This document shows, one piece after another, positions 32,218 to 43,439 of a stretch of 64,000 nucleotides of DNA (position 1 is the stretch's first letter; each line of letters opens with the position of its first letter). The notes beneath the pieces were generated by a model, which had not been told where the DNA came from, made no database searches, and was given only the letters and a program-made list of their open reading frames with translations. Position numbers and translations under genes: made by a program. This stretch comes from Guadua angustifolia (taxonomy: Eukaryota > Streptophyta > Magnoliopsida > Poales > Poaceae), in contig CM070501.1 in assembly GCA_036346375.1 (NCBI GenBank), forward strand, positions 38,708,539 through 38,772,538, read 5' to 3'.

Positions 32218-34716
32218 ATGTCGTCTAGAAGGTATCCATCCGGTAGTGAGAAAAGGAAGAGGAAGAAACGGGCAGATGAGTTTATAGAATCACAGAGAGG
32301 AGCCATGGACAAATTCTTTACCAGTAATTCGAGAACTTCAAGAAATGCAAATGAGTTGGCTATAGTTCCTGTGGTGGAACAACCTAATATTAATCCAGAA
32401 GATCAGGGCCCTAACCGGAAGAAAATGTTGACATGAACATGGATGGTAACAATGTGAGTGATCATGAGCCAATATTTAATTCTTCTCCTACAGATAATGC
32501 TAGTGTTGATGAACAACCGGTTTTTAATGGGGATATCTATGATCCAAGAAATTGGGGTAATCTTGATAACAAGTCAAGGGACATATTAGTGGAGAAGGGG
32601 CCTATAAGAGAAGAAAATATTGTATTTCCTTTGGATGGCAATGGGAGACATTTTTCATATACTCATTACTCTAGAAAGATGAGCAATGGAGAAGTTCGTG
32701 ATAGAAAATGGTTGGTTTATTCAAAACATGTTGATAGAGTGTTTTGCTTTTGTTGTAAGATTTTTAATTCAGAAAAATGCAAGAGTTCATTGGGGCACGA
32801 TGGGTTTAGAGATTGGAGGCATATCAATGAGAGACTGAAAGAACATGAGGGTAGTATGGAGCATATTACCAACATGAACTCTTGGAATGAACTGAGAGCT
32901 AGACTCAGTAAGCATGAAACAATTGATAAAGAATTTCAGCACCAAATCACAAAGGAGAAAGAGCGTATTAGGCAAGTCTTATTAAGAATAATTGCTGTTG
33001 TGAAATTTCTTGGTAGGCGCAGTTTGGCTTTTAGAGGATCAAGTGAGCAACTTTACAATGATCGAAATGGTAATTTCCTAGCTTGTGTTGAGATGATTGC
33101 TGAATTTGATTTGGTAATGCAAGATCACCTTAGACGCATTCGAAATAATGAGATTCATTATCATTATCTTAGTCATAAAATTCAGAATGAGTTGGTTTCT
33201 CTTTTGGCTTCTGACATTACCAAATCTATCATAAAGACTGTTAAAGAGGCCAAATATTTTTCTATTATCCTTGATTGTACCCCAGATGTGAGTCATCAAG
33301 AATAGATGAGTTTGTTGGTTCGATGTGTTAATATGTCTAGCGGCAAAATTGAGGAGTATTTGTTGGGTTTCATTAAGGTTGATGATACATCTGGTGAGGG
33401 GCTTTTCAATTCATTGCTTGATTCCATTAAGTCATTTGGTCTAAATATTGAAGATGTTAGGGGTCAAGGTTATGACAATGGATCTAACATGAAAGGAAAG
33501 AACAAGGGGGTGCAAAGATGATTGCTTGATATAAATCCAAGAGCTTTGTATATGCCATGTGCTTGTCATAGTCTTAATCTTACTCTTTGTGATATGGCTA
33601 AATCTTGTGGCAAAGCTATTTCATTTTTTGGAATTGTGCAACGGATATATGTATTGTTTTCTAGTTCTACCAAAAGATGGGATGTTTTATGTGGCCATGT
33701 TGAAAGCTTAACTGTGGAATCATGGAGCAATACTGTTGGGAGAGTCGGATCAAAAGTGTCAAAGCAATTAGATTTCAAGCTCCTAAGATAAGGTCACTTT
33801 GCTTCGATTAAGTAAAGATAAGGATCTTGAACCCAGGGCAGAGTGATGCAAAAAATTTATTTGAAGTGCTTGGTACCTTTGAGTTTATACTTGGCATGGT
33901 TATTTGGTATGACATTTTATTTACCGTAAACAATGTGAGCAAGAAGTTACAGTCACCATCCATGTGCATTGACGCTACCTTAAAGAACATAGAAGATACA
34001 ATCAGTTTCTTTGCAAACTATAGAAATGAAGGGTTTGCTTCTAGTTTGATCATTGCCAAAGAGATTGCATCAGAATTGGGTGTGGAGCCATCATTTCCAG
34101 TAAAGCGTCGTGCTTTTAGGAAGAAACAATATGATGAAACTGATTGTGAGGAAGCAAATCTTGAAGCTGAGAAGGCTTTTGAAGTTAATTACTTTTTAGT
34201 TATGGTTGATATTGCAATTAGTTCATTAACAAGTAGATTTGAAGAACTCCAATCATTCAAAAGTATATTTGGGTTTTTGATGAGCTCGGCGACCTTAAAG
34301 TCTTTGGATACTATTGAACTAAGAGATCTGTTGCACCAAATTTGCAAACACTTTCTCTTTTGATGGCTCATCGATGTTGATTTAAATGACCTAATTTGAG
34401 CTTAATATTATGCGATTGACTTTATCGGATGAACCAATGTACGCTATGGAGATTTTTGAGTATGTCGAGAAGTGGATTGTTATCCTAATATTTCTATTGC
34501 TTATCGGATCTTATTTCTTGTGCTCATCCTTTGTGGCATCACCAAAGAAGCTTTTCAAAGTTGAAGTTGTTGAAGAATTATTTGAGGTCCAAAATGTCTC
34601 AAGAAAGGCTAAATGGTTTGGCTATTTTATGCATCGAGAAGATATTATTGGATGAGATTGATATTGATACCATCATCAACGACTTAGCATCTAGACATGT
34701 TAGAAGAAACTTTTAA
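32218..34716 (+). pseudogene. hAT transposase pseudogene (TTF-type zinc finger, DUF4371-like)
   Basis: Read in pieces on the plus strand. The N-terminus at 32218 (MSSRRYPSGSEKRKRKKRAD) is followed by a zinc-finger-like part with KWLVYSKHVDRVFCFCCKIF and GFRDWRHINERLKEHEGS. The catalytic core has RGSSEQLYNDRNGNFL, FSIILDCTPDVSHQE, GQGYDNGSNMKGKNKGVQ and PCACHSLNLTLCDMA. The hAT C-terminal dimerisation segment is FSKLKLLKNYLRSKMSQERL. A frameshift near 32425, in-frame stops at 33303 (TAG) and 33519 (TGA) and further shifts after 33790 disable it. Both stops are explained by single transitions, as expected of methylated transposon DNA (inference). Confidence 0.88.
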
Positions 34717-34797
34717 GGTATCTTGTAATATGTACTTTTTGCTTTACTTGTTGCTTGATATGAATAATTTTTTGGATGCATCTTGAGTGTTTATTAG

Positions 34798-34801
<4 letters not shown>

Positions 34802-34831
<30 letters not shown>
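34802..34831. repeat. (TA)n microsatellite near the hAT 3' end
   Basis: About 30 bp of alternating A and T downstream of the hAT transposase, followed by AAATAAATAAGGGCCC. Confidence 0.9.
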
Positions 34832-34841
<10 letters not shown>

Positions 34842-34880
34842 GGGCCCTCATTTTAAATCTCATCCGGGCCCTGAAATCTC

Positions 34881-34893
34881 GGGACCGCCACTG
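34881..34893 (+). repeat. Likely 3' terminal repeat of the hAT element
   Basis: GGGACCGCCACTG, inverted CAGTGGCGGTCCC, matches hAT-type ends (compare CACTGGCGGA at 5144 and the CCGCCACTG end at 41293). It lies 177 bp after the transposase stop. The matching 5' end was not found. Confidence 0.6.
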
Positions 34894-35133
34894 AGAAGGA
34901 CAAGGGTCTCGAGCCCTCTGAGTTCGAGGACTCCGTCACGCAGGTGAGCGCCTCTATCGCCTCGTCTCCTCTCCCATCTTAGCATCGTGCTCTCTCTTGC
35001 GTTTCTTGTTTCTTAATTGGTCTGCACTTGGATGTGTCGAGATGTGACATGTTTGCGATGGCTGTTGTCTTGTAGTCTTTCTTTGATCTGGAGAATGGAG
35101 TATTATTTTTGCAATTTCCTCACCTTCTACTAA

Positions 35134-36690
35134 CTAGGAAGCTCTACTCCATGCTTAGATATGTCTGCTTTTAAAGCCGCAAACCTAGATGCTGTCTTTG
35201 AAGATTTTATTCAGCGACATTCACCTGGTGACTGGGTGAGCGAGGACAAAGCTGATGGTAATTTAGGTTGGCCACCCAAAGGAAAACTTTCTCAGCGTAT
35301 GTCTAAACATGGGAATATGTGGCGCAAAATCTGCAATGGTGCTCCAGCTTTGCCTGTCTCCGAATAGAGATATCTGCTTGATCTTGTTCGAGAAGGAGAA
35401 TAGGTGGTTTGCTCTTATTCTAGCACAAAAGATTTCTTCAGCATATAGGATTAGGGATGGCAATCTTACCCGATTACTCATGTATCCCTAGGTAAAAACC
35501 CTAATAGAGGTGGGTATATTCCTCTTTTATTACCCACGGGTATGTTTATAGGGCCAAACTCTACCCGACGGGTAAACGGGTATGGGTATGGGGGAGCTTC
35601 ACCCGTACCCATTCTGCCCGATTATCCGCCATATCTTATTGATATACAGGTTAGAACAGGCACCCAGTTGGCCCCAATTTGTGGTAACTCATTTCAGTAA
35701 TTGTTGAATTTGAGCACCCGTGTATTATTTGTATGCATATATTATTTTAATTCTTATTCTCATGTACATTTGAAATTTTGAATCATTGATAATTATTCTT
35801 TAATCCATAGAATGTAGCTAATACCCATAACTTCATCAAAAAGATTATATTAGTACCATAACTCATTAGCTCCTAATGCCATTTGGTTGAAAAGATTGTT
35901 GATGGTGGCGGAACAGTATACTGCGGGTGTCGGTACTGCACGACGGGTATGAGCGAGATTTTTCGCCCGCGACCCTTCTCGAGTATACCGGTGGAGGAGA
36001 TTTTGGTTCGCGGGTATGAGTATGGGCGAGTACTACCCGTACCCGCCGCACCCGATTGCCATCCCTATATAGGACGGTGTGGAACCCAAATAGGGTGTAG
36101 CAGGGGGTTTGCTCGAAAGTGGTTGCTCAATTATAGATGGCCAACAAAATGACTAATACTGTGTATATTGAAGCCTGGTAGACACCAAAGATAATTAAAA
36201 AATCACATGAAATTAATCTTCACATTTTTGTAGCTAGCTGATGGAATTTTGAACTGAAACCATGATCTACATGATTATGAGTGGTTAGCATATTAAAATA
36301 TAATTTTCTAGTTAGTTGCTCACTGAGCTTTGCATGTTTGTGATATGCAGGTACTTTATTACCTTGAAACTTTGAGACCACATTAGCTCCTTGAGCAAAT
36401 GGTCTTCACTACCTTCAAATCGTCGACTGACAACCTGAACAAGACCACATATGGTGGCTTCAAATTAATGAAGACCACATATAGTGGCTTCAAATACCAG
36501 GAGACCTCTAGGTTTGTGGGCACTGGTTGCCACCATGAATACTAATGTGGTTATTTCACAGGGAAATCCGACATCAGTGATTTGTCTACATACCTAAAGC
36601 GGCTTTGTCAAGTTTTTAAGCACATCAAGAAGTTACTGATTCTTGCCGCTTCAGTCCACCGAAAACCTATTTCTGTTCTAAGGGAACAAT
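35134..36690 (+). pseudogene. Fragment of a Rab3 GTPase-activating protein catalytic-subunit gene, intron-bearing
   Basis: Three exon-like pieces match the plant homologue of the Rab3GAP catalytic subunit, which acts on Rab GTPases in vesicle traffic. Piece 1 (to about 35405) reads MSAFKAANLDAVFEDFIQRH, then SPGDWVSEDKADGNLGWPPK and LLDLVREGE. Piece 2 (36351 to about 36500, preceded by TGATATGCAG) reads VLYYLETLRPH, stop, LLEQMVFTTF and NLNKTTYGGFK. Piece 3 (36562-36690, after TTTCACAG) reads LKRLCQVFKHIKKLLILAAS. In-frame stops (for example TAG for an expected Gln) disable it. Introns are kept, so it arose by DNA duplication, not reverse transcription. A hAT MITE sits in its first intron. 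Only an internal stretch of the gene is present. Confidence 0.82.
35452..36067. mobile_element. hAT-type MITE inside the Rab3GAP fragment
   Basis: Starts TAGGGATGGCAATC and ends GATTGCCATCCCTA, flanked by TATAGGAT (35444-35451) and TATAGGAC (36068-36075), an 8-bp target duplication with one change. Its ends carry ACCCG/CGGGT runs. Its ends match those of the element at 521-1050 at 11 of 12 positions. Confidence 0.9.
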
Positions 36691-37071
36691 AGGATTCCAA
36701 TTTTGTATTCCTCAAGTACTAAAATGGATAATCTTGTACTGAGTCAAAAGCATCTACTTTTTTAATGTGCAGAATTAAGTTTATTATGTTGCATGGAGCA
36801 TCTGAAGATTAACAAATCTATACTAGCTTGGTCATTCTATCATTGTTGGCCTTATATTTGATGTCTGTATCATTATTTGCAATATCTAGGTAATGCCTTT
36901 CAATTGATGGATTAAACTGGAATGGCTAGTTTAGTTTATGTTAGAAAAAGTTGCTGATTGCAGGTATGGAGTCATAGACTTCTTTATTTAAATATTCCCA
37001 TTACAATACATATAAAATACAAATTAGTACATAATTAAAATACTACTGAATTACACCCCTCCATAACGCTA

Positions 37072-38341
37072 CCATAAGTGCTCCACTAGATCGTCTTGAA
37101 GCTGGTGGTGAGTTTGAATAAACTCAAAGAGTTCAGGTGTATGTTTATGTGACACCGAAACTGTTTCTCCCATTCCTTCGTAATTGTAGTCAAGTGGCCC
37201 TCCGTCTCGTTCATCTTCAACTATCATATTATGCATGATGATACATGCTGTCATGATATATCTTAGTGTTTGTTAATCTCAGAAACGTGTTGGTCCTCGA
37301 ATAATTGTAAAACGAGGTTGCAGAATTTCAAAGACTTGTTCCACATCTTTTCTAGCTGCCTCTTGAGTTTGGGCGAAATATTTCTTCTTATTCCATTGGG
37401 GAGCTGGTATTGTCTTCACAAATGTTGCCCATATCGGATATATCCCATCTGCAAGATAGTACCCTATTGTGTAACTGTGATCGTTGATAGTATAATTCAC
37501 TTTTGGCGCTTGTCCTTTTGCTAGCTTTGTGAAGAGAGAGGAATGGTGAAGAACATTACTATATTATTGTGAGGTTCTGGTAAATCAAAAAAGGCATGCC
37601 AAATCTATAGATCTTGTGAAGCAATGGCTTCTAGAATTATTGTTGGCTTGTGTACATGCCTAGTATACAAGCCTTGCTATGTTGTAGGGTAATTTTTTCA
37701 CCTCCAGTGTATGCAATCTATGCTTCCTAGTATTCCAGGAAAACCTTTTACCTCACCTATTGCAAGTAATCTAGCAGTATTATTCTCATTTAGAGATCTC
37801 AAATACTCATCTCCAAAGAGGACAATAATAGCTCGCACAAACCTTTTAAGACTCTCTATGGCAGTACTTTCTGCAATCCGTAGACAATCATTAATAGCAT
37901 CTGTTGATACTCCATAAACTATCATCCGGAATGATGCAGTTACCTTCTGTAAAAAAGATAACCCAATAATTCCAGCACAATTCCTTTTTTGAATAAAATA
38001 ATTATCATGGGCTTCTATAGCATGCAATATGCGAAGAAATAGAGAACGACTCATTCTAAACCTGCGCCGAAAAGAAGAATGAGCCGTAGACAAGATGACC
38101 AGCCAAAAATACAAAGAAATAAAATATTTCACATTGAAAACCTACGGCAAAAAAAGGTTATGCCGTAGATCGGAGGTTCAGCAAAATAATCGCGGTATAG
38201 CCTGGCATGTCCTTCCTCTCTATTGCGATGTATGTATTGATGGCCAAAAATAGAACTCCCATGATGTCGAGCATTCACACACTCATCTTGCTCATGTACT
38301 AGGTATGCTAATGTAAGAAGAGATCGATTCATCGTCGTCAT
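37072..38341 (-). pseudogene. PIF/Harbinger transposase pseudogene
   Basis: Read in pieces on the minus strand. The N-terminal part (38341 down) has GHARLYRDYFAEPPIYG. Next come FRRRFRMSRSLFLRILHAIE and the GFPGILGSIDCIHW segment holding the first catalytic Asp. Then FFDLPEPHNNI carries the second Asp region, RKDVEQVFEILQPRFTIIRG the third acidic residue, and ACIIMHNMIVEDE is the usual C-terminal block. Frameshifts and stops (for example TAG where Trp is expected near 37590) disable it. Near 38085-38180 about 80 bp is duplicated, so the FxRRF block appears twice. Confidence 0.9.
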
Positions 38342-38738
38342 CCGACGATGAGTCCTTTGAGAGGAAATGCTGAACTAAGTTATGACGATTCATTGAGATA
38401 TACTAGATAATGAACATTCAGAAATGGGAAAGGTTTGGAAGTGCAAATGGTTATGTATATATAGGCTAAAAATATAGCCGTTATGCTGGCCGTTACAATA
38501 AATTTCAAATTTTAGATTCCATCAATTAAAAATAACCGGTCAAATTTGGCCCGGCAAAAAATAAACGTGACTCATATGACAGTTATGAAATATCATTACA
38601 ATATAGTAGGGAGAAAATAGAGAGTATGATTTGAAGAATACTATTAGAGAGGGAAGAGATATAAAAAAAATCTTTTTAAGAAATTTTGTATATAAAAATA
38701 TAAGAATTTAGATTTAAAGAATGCTATTGAAGATGGCC

Positions 38739-39190
38739 TGCGGAAGAAACCCTACTCAACTAGCTGGTTAGCTCCGAGCTTGATTGATGTACCTTTGTGC
38801 GCCTACGAGAGAAGCGAAGGACGTACGGGATCGTAAAGCAGCGCAGACAATCTGATGAAATGACGCGTCGTCGTTAGGCGAGATTAAAGGCGTCGATCTT
38901 TTTTTTTTTTTCTTTTTGTTGCCATTACAACTTACAAGGAGAAATCTCGACGTTGAAGAGTCCAAAGCTTCCTCAAAAGGGAATAGATCATGAGAACGTA
39001 CACAAATGAACTGGTCGTAGCTTCCTTCTCCATTCAAGTACACCTGGACCTGGTACCACGGAGGACCGCATTAGTCAGTTGTTAGTTGTACCATTTATAA
39101 TTTGTGTTAAGTACTAACCTGACAATGATTTATGGGTTGTATCATTTATGTTTTGTGTTAAGTACAACTGACAAACATAATATGTAGTAC
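38739..39190. other. Short spacer between transposon relics
   Basis: No gene seen. Two related pieces of about 60 bp containing TTTGTGTTAAGTAC lie at about 39080-39190. Confidence 0.4.
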
Positions 39191-40406
39191 TAACCCGATA
39201 ATTATGGCCATTTGCTCCTTTATTGATGAATCGCACAACTTATTAATAAGCACCGCGAAATTCTTATCTCCAATCTCATCCTTAATCGCCTTTGTTACCT
39301 CTTGTGCACAACATTTCGCAAGATCCTACTGTATCTCTGGACAAATCATCAAACTATTCCCTCCACCATCAAATTCAAATGCCGCATTCACATCTGGCAC
39401 CATATCTTTATACCACTCCAATAACTCTTTAAAATTGTCCTTGTTCGTAGAGGTAGAAATGAAAATATCCTGTGCAATCGAGACCAATTTGGTGAAACCA
39501 CGGTTAACCCAACTAGAAAAAGTTTCAAAAATTCTGAAAAAAATCATGGATGTACATCTCAGCTTACCCCATCTACATATAAAATTTCATGATCAAATTC
39601 GTCGTGTGCTAAGAGTAATAAAAAGACAAACTTAATCATGAACAATAGCGATTCTTGTTCATGATCAACTTTATCTTTTTGTAACTTCTAGCACAGGACG
39701 AATTTGATCATGAAATTTTATATGTAGATGGGGTAAGCTGAGATGTACATCCATGATTTTTTTCAAAAATTTTTGAAACTTTTTCTAGTTGGGTTGCACC
39801 GTGGTTTCACTAACTCTCTGGTTGCACAGGATATGTTCCCTTTCATCATGTCCACGAAAAGTATCACCTTGCATTATGCGATATCTTGCTCAATGTAAAG
39901 AAGCAGTTAAACGAATCTTGTATGCAATTTCAGAGCCCTTGCTATAAATATTTAATTTATGTTCTATGCTTGCCCTTTGATTGCGAAAATCTTCACAATC
40001 TTGCATTGCAATATTGTGGACACTATTAGGTCCCCCAACATGGTCTTTGAAACCTTCCATAGCCCTTCTCCAATTCACATAGCCAACTTTAGTGAAGACA
40101 TCCCTCCCAAGTGAGTAGGTTGTCCCGGTTTCTTAAAAAGAAAGCAATAGAAACAAAAAGCGGCGTCCTTTTCTATATTATATTCTAACCAATCAAACTT
40201 ATTGTACATGATTCTTGAAATGATCTTGATTCCCCATGTTGAATCTTCTTTGGAAAAGTATGCCCGATTGGTTGAGTTGGACCCTTCAAAATATACGCCC
40301 TCCTCACTTGATCTCTAATCTCTTTAGGGTAATTATCAATTTGTTTGCGACGCGCTGGATCAGCAACAATTTCATTGGGATTAAAAACATGCTGAGCCTG
40401 AGCCAT
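39190..40406 (-). pseudogene. Second hAT transposase pseudogene (TTF-type, N-terminal part)
   Basis: On the minus strand from 40406: MAQAQHVFNPNEIVADPARR, then AYILKGPTQPIGHTFPKK, YNKFDWLEYNIEKDAAFCFY (TTF-type zinc finger), NWRRAMEGFKDHVGGPNSVH, and, past an inserted foldback element, NFKELLEWYKDMVPDVNAAF and AIKDEIGDKNFAVLINKLCD. Frame changes near 40110 and 40190 and the insertion break it; the catalytic C-terminal half is missing. It is from a different hAT subfamily than the copy at 32218, as the shared motifs differ. Confidence 0.85.
39464..39837. mobile_element. Foldback element (long inverted repeat) in the hAT pseudogene
   Basis: Two arms of about 170 bp (about 39464-39640 and 39660-39837) are near-perfect inverse copies with a tiny loop near 39650. 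Shared blocks include GTGAAACCACGG, CCCAACTAGAAAAAGTTTC and CATGGATGTACATCTCAGCT. A transcript would fold into one long hairpin. It splits the hAT transposase frame. The target duplication was not resolved. Confidence 0.88.
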
Positions 40407-40835
40407 GTTGCCCTCGTTGGTTCATGGGTTACTAGTACTTGCACTTCGTCGGAAAAAATTGTGCAACGTTTGGTTCTCCATATTTGATATAATAAAACAA
40501 ATTGAATGAGAGAGACAAAAAAAAATCAATCACAATCAGTTAATAGAATATATTTTATCAGCTATCAGAAAGAAAGCAAGCATTGCATTGGGATCTTACG
40601 AGTTGGGGCAATTTTTTATACCAAGCAAATAAAAGAATCTGGCAGTCTGGCTCTAGTCTGGGTGTCTTGGCGTCTAGCGAGTAGCGATCGATCCAAATAT
40701 CCAATCCCGCCGAACAGCCGAAGTGCCGATGCCCCCTCAAGCCTCAACTCAAAATCTCAAATTCTCATTTCCTCACTTCCTGCCGATGCCCATGCGCCAT
40801 GCCCCCAAATTCGACTCCTCCTCCTCTCCTCTCCT

Positions 40836-41293
40836 CTATGAGCAGTAGATCGCCGCCTTCTCCGACCCCCCAGCCCGGCCTTTCGCCTTCTCCAACCCCC
40901 GCCCTAGCAGCTGCGATGCGTTGGCACTCTGATGGTTGAGTCCGAGTCTGCCCGATTGGTTGAATCTGGAGTCTTTGGACGGCGCTGCCACTACGACTGT
41001 TCTCCTCTGACCTCTAGTCTCCCGTGCGGCGGCGGCGCTACAGCTTACAGAGGAGCAGCTGAGTACGGTCCAGGTGACATTCCTTCCCGTTGGCCCATGT
41101 AGTAATAGTAATAGCCCACCAGGCACCAGCCCAGTTTCGTTTCTTCTTCTTCTTTCCAACTTGCGCATGTCTCTGCTTGCAGCTGTGCATGGCCGCATGG
41201 CATGGGGGATCGCCGGTGGCCAGGGGGGTGTTCCTCTGGTGACCGGAGGTGGGGCTGACGCCCCAACCCGTCCCAACAATAGATCCGCCACTG
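40836..41293 (-). mobile_element. GC-rich 5' region and likely 5' end of the second hAT element
   Basis: GC-rich, non-coding sequence upstream of the hAT transposase on the minus strand. It ends at 41293 with GATCCGCCACTG, which read outward-in is CAGTGGCGGATC, a hAT-type terminus. The matching 3' terminus was not found. Confidence 0.55.
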
Positions 41294-41881
41294 TAGTCTC
41301 TTTACGTAAAGACAACTACACTCTCCTCATTCTCTCTCTCTTGTGTCAACAATTATCCTATATGACAAAACTTATAAACGACTAACATTATACCATTGTA
41401 TATGACCTTAAGGGAACATCCTCCTGCTTCTTCCGTTGTCTAGTTTGTCTTCTTTTACCTCAAGATTCAGGCATATATATTTTGGGAAATATTGAATATA
41501 GTAAGAGACAAAAATGCCACGAATCTCGAAACAAAATGGACAAGAAATGAGATAGAGGATGTCTCCTTAAGAGCAGAAAAGGTTTTCCCTAAACTAAATG
41601 TAATGTCAATTTTCACTTGTTTGTGACTTCATCAACTTGCCTGAGATGCATGAGATTAGTATTATTCATGTTTGGTTTCAAAGAAAATTTTAGGCAGCTT
41701 AGAATTAGAAAATCTGATAAAATAATTTAACCTCCAATTAAGTTAATTATTTCACATATGCAAAATGAGGATAAAGACGTAAGTAGAGTTGTTGGATGGA
41801 GTATGTTGGGAACTTGGGATAGACTATTGAAGTTGTTCTTCGACCATTTTAGGTTACTTCTAATTTTTTTTCCGGTATATA
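41294..41881. other. Spacer before the CACTA element, no gene seen
   Basis: AT-rich sequence; no coding or repeat structure recognised. Confidence 0.4.
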
Positions 41882-42028
41882 CACTACTACAGAACGACAC
41901 ATCACTATCATTGTATCTGTATCGGTTCTTAAGTTTTTCAAAAAACGATTGTGATAAGTAACCCGGAGAGGTGTTAGTAATAATCGATGTCGGTTCGAGA
42001 TTATAAGTGATTGTGATGTAGCAGGGAA

Positions 42029-42200
42029 TATCGAATCGGTTCTCTACTAAAAGTGATAGTGATGTGCACGATCATCACTATCGGTTCTTTTCATAGAAGT
42101 GATAGTGATGTGCGTGATCATCACTATCACTTCTATGAAAAGAACCGATTCGATGACCGTGCACATCGATATCACTTTTAGTAGAGAACCGATTCGACGA
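42029..42200. repeat. Subterminal palindrome of the CACTA element
   Basis: Arms of about 80-85 bp (42030-42112 and 42118-42200) are near-perfect inverse copies. Both contain CGAATCGGTTCTCTACTAAA, GTGCACG and CGGTTCTTTTCATAGAAGTG (or complements). The motifs are those expected to bind the transposon's own protein near the terminus. Confidence 0.85.
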
Positions 42201-42780
42201 TGTGCATATGGTTATCACTATCATTCTTTTTATAGATACGATAGTGATGACAATGCACATCACTATCACTTGTTGAAAAGAACCGATTCGATGTGCTCGT
42301 GCTTATGTCAAAATAGCGCGCACATCGATGTCGCTTTTGAAAAGAACCGATTCGATGTGCCTCGCTAGGTTATATATACCACTCAGACCGAACTCTTCTC
42401 TGTTTTTGCTCCAGAGGAGATTTCTCGCCGCCACCCGAGAAAATAGCTCATATTGTGTGGTTGGAAGCAATAGTTGGGTGAGAAAATTTGAAGTCCTCAT
42501 GGGTGAGTATTAAGAGGCAAAATTGAAACCCTATCTTGAGGAGATTCCCTCTTTTGCTCTCTATTGCGGTTTTCTTCAAAATGTGAGCACAATTCTTTAA
42601 ACCCTTCAATTTTGTTCTGTAATTTCAATATGTCAGTCAATAAAGTTTAGGTTGCCTTTGGAATTGTGTCGTGCTTTGATTTCACACTCTTTATTTGACA
42701 AGCGCATATCTATTTAATTTTTGTAGTGCGATCTCCTGTTTATATATGGAATTATTCTTGCTATCATGTAGTAACTGTTA

Positions 42781-43128
42781 TTAGAGTTTAGGCGCGTAAC
42801 CTCGCCTCCCGTTCGAGGGTACTTATTTATAAATATGCTTGAACGAAAGGGCATATTTATAAGCGGCGATCTCGAATTGTCCACGTTTTGGACAATTCGA
42901 GGATATATGGTTCGAGCAAGTTCTGAGCTATGTTGTACAACTTCGAGTAGATTTGATGGCGTCTCTCGGTGTTCTCGGATACACACCCTCTTGACTGTTG
43001 TCGAGACGTGTATCCGGAGAACAAGCAGGAGATGTCAGCCAAATTTTCTCTCGAGTTGTACAACTTAGAACATGCCCGAACCATATATCCTCGAATAGGA
43101 TTAGGACCTAACCTATGTAGAGATTAGG
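42781..43128 (+). repeat. Hairpin-rich leader block, copy 1
   Basis: A 348-bp block, repeated at 49651-49993. It holds nested inverted repeats: TTATTTATAAATATGC with GCATATTTATAA; CGAATTGTCC with GGACAATTCG; and a long outer pair GAGGATATATGGTTCG...GTTGTACAACTT with its inverse ending at about 43093, enclosing an inner pair GTGTTCTCGGATACAC. It ends 312 bp before the ATG of the TNP2-like region, which directly follows TTTAATTGCAG, a possible splice acceptor. Confidence 0.9.
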
Positions 43129-43439
43129 AGTCATCGTTGGTACCCTTGATTTGTTTCATTGTAGTAGAAAGATTTGCAAGCTCTTGCACTAGCTATATAA
43201 TTAGATTATTTGATATCGTTGTTGTTGTTAAAATTTATGTCTCTTATGTAGGGAATTGGCGGAAGCTTTAAACCAGGGAAGAAGCTAGGTATCGATCGTG
43301 AGTACATTTATATATCTTGGAACACGTCCACTATTTTGCAAAGGTAATATTAATTGAAATGATGTCTCAATATTTAAAATAGCTATAGCTAGTTGTCGCT
43401 CGCTTTTTCCTTAATTTATTGTGCGAAATTTAATTGCAG

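Larger units (their letters stand above)
30908..38738. mobile_element. PIF/Harbinger-like element, nested and expanded
   Basis: The left end GGCCATCTCCAACGAATTAC (30908) and the inverted right end GGCCATCTTCAATAGCATTC (to 38738) look like a pair of terminal repeats, and a PIF/Harbinger transposase lies next to the right end. Between them are GC-rich segments (31000-31900), a hAT transposase, a Rab3GAP gene fragment and a hAT MITE. No matching 3-bp target duplication was found (GAA left, TGC right), so the pairing of the two ends is a hypothesis. Confidence 0.5.

Noticed and set aside
39204..39635. Plus-strand frame of 143 aa
   Set aside because: It is the antisense shadow of the hAT transposase relic and one arm of the foldback element.
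42099..42368. His- and Tyr-rich frame (MIVMCVIITITSMKRTDSM...)
   Set aside because: It is a translation of CACTA subterminal repeats and appears in both directions because of the palindrome.
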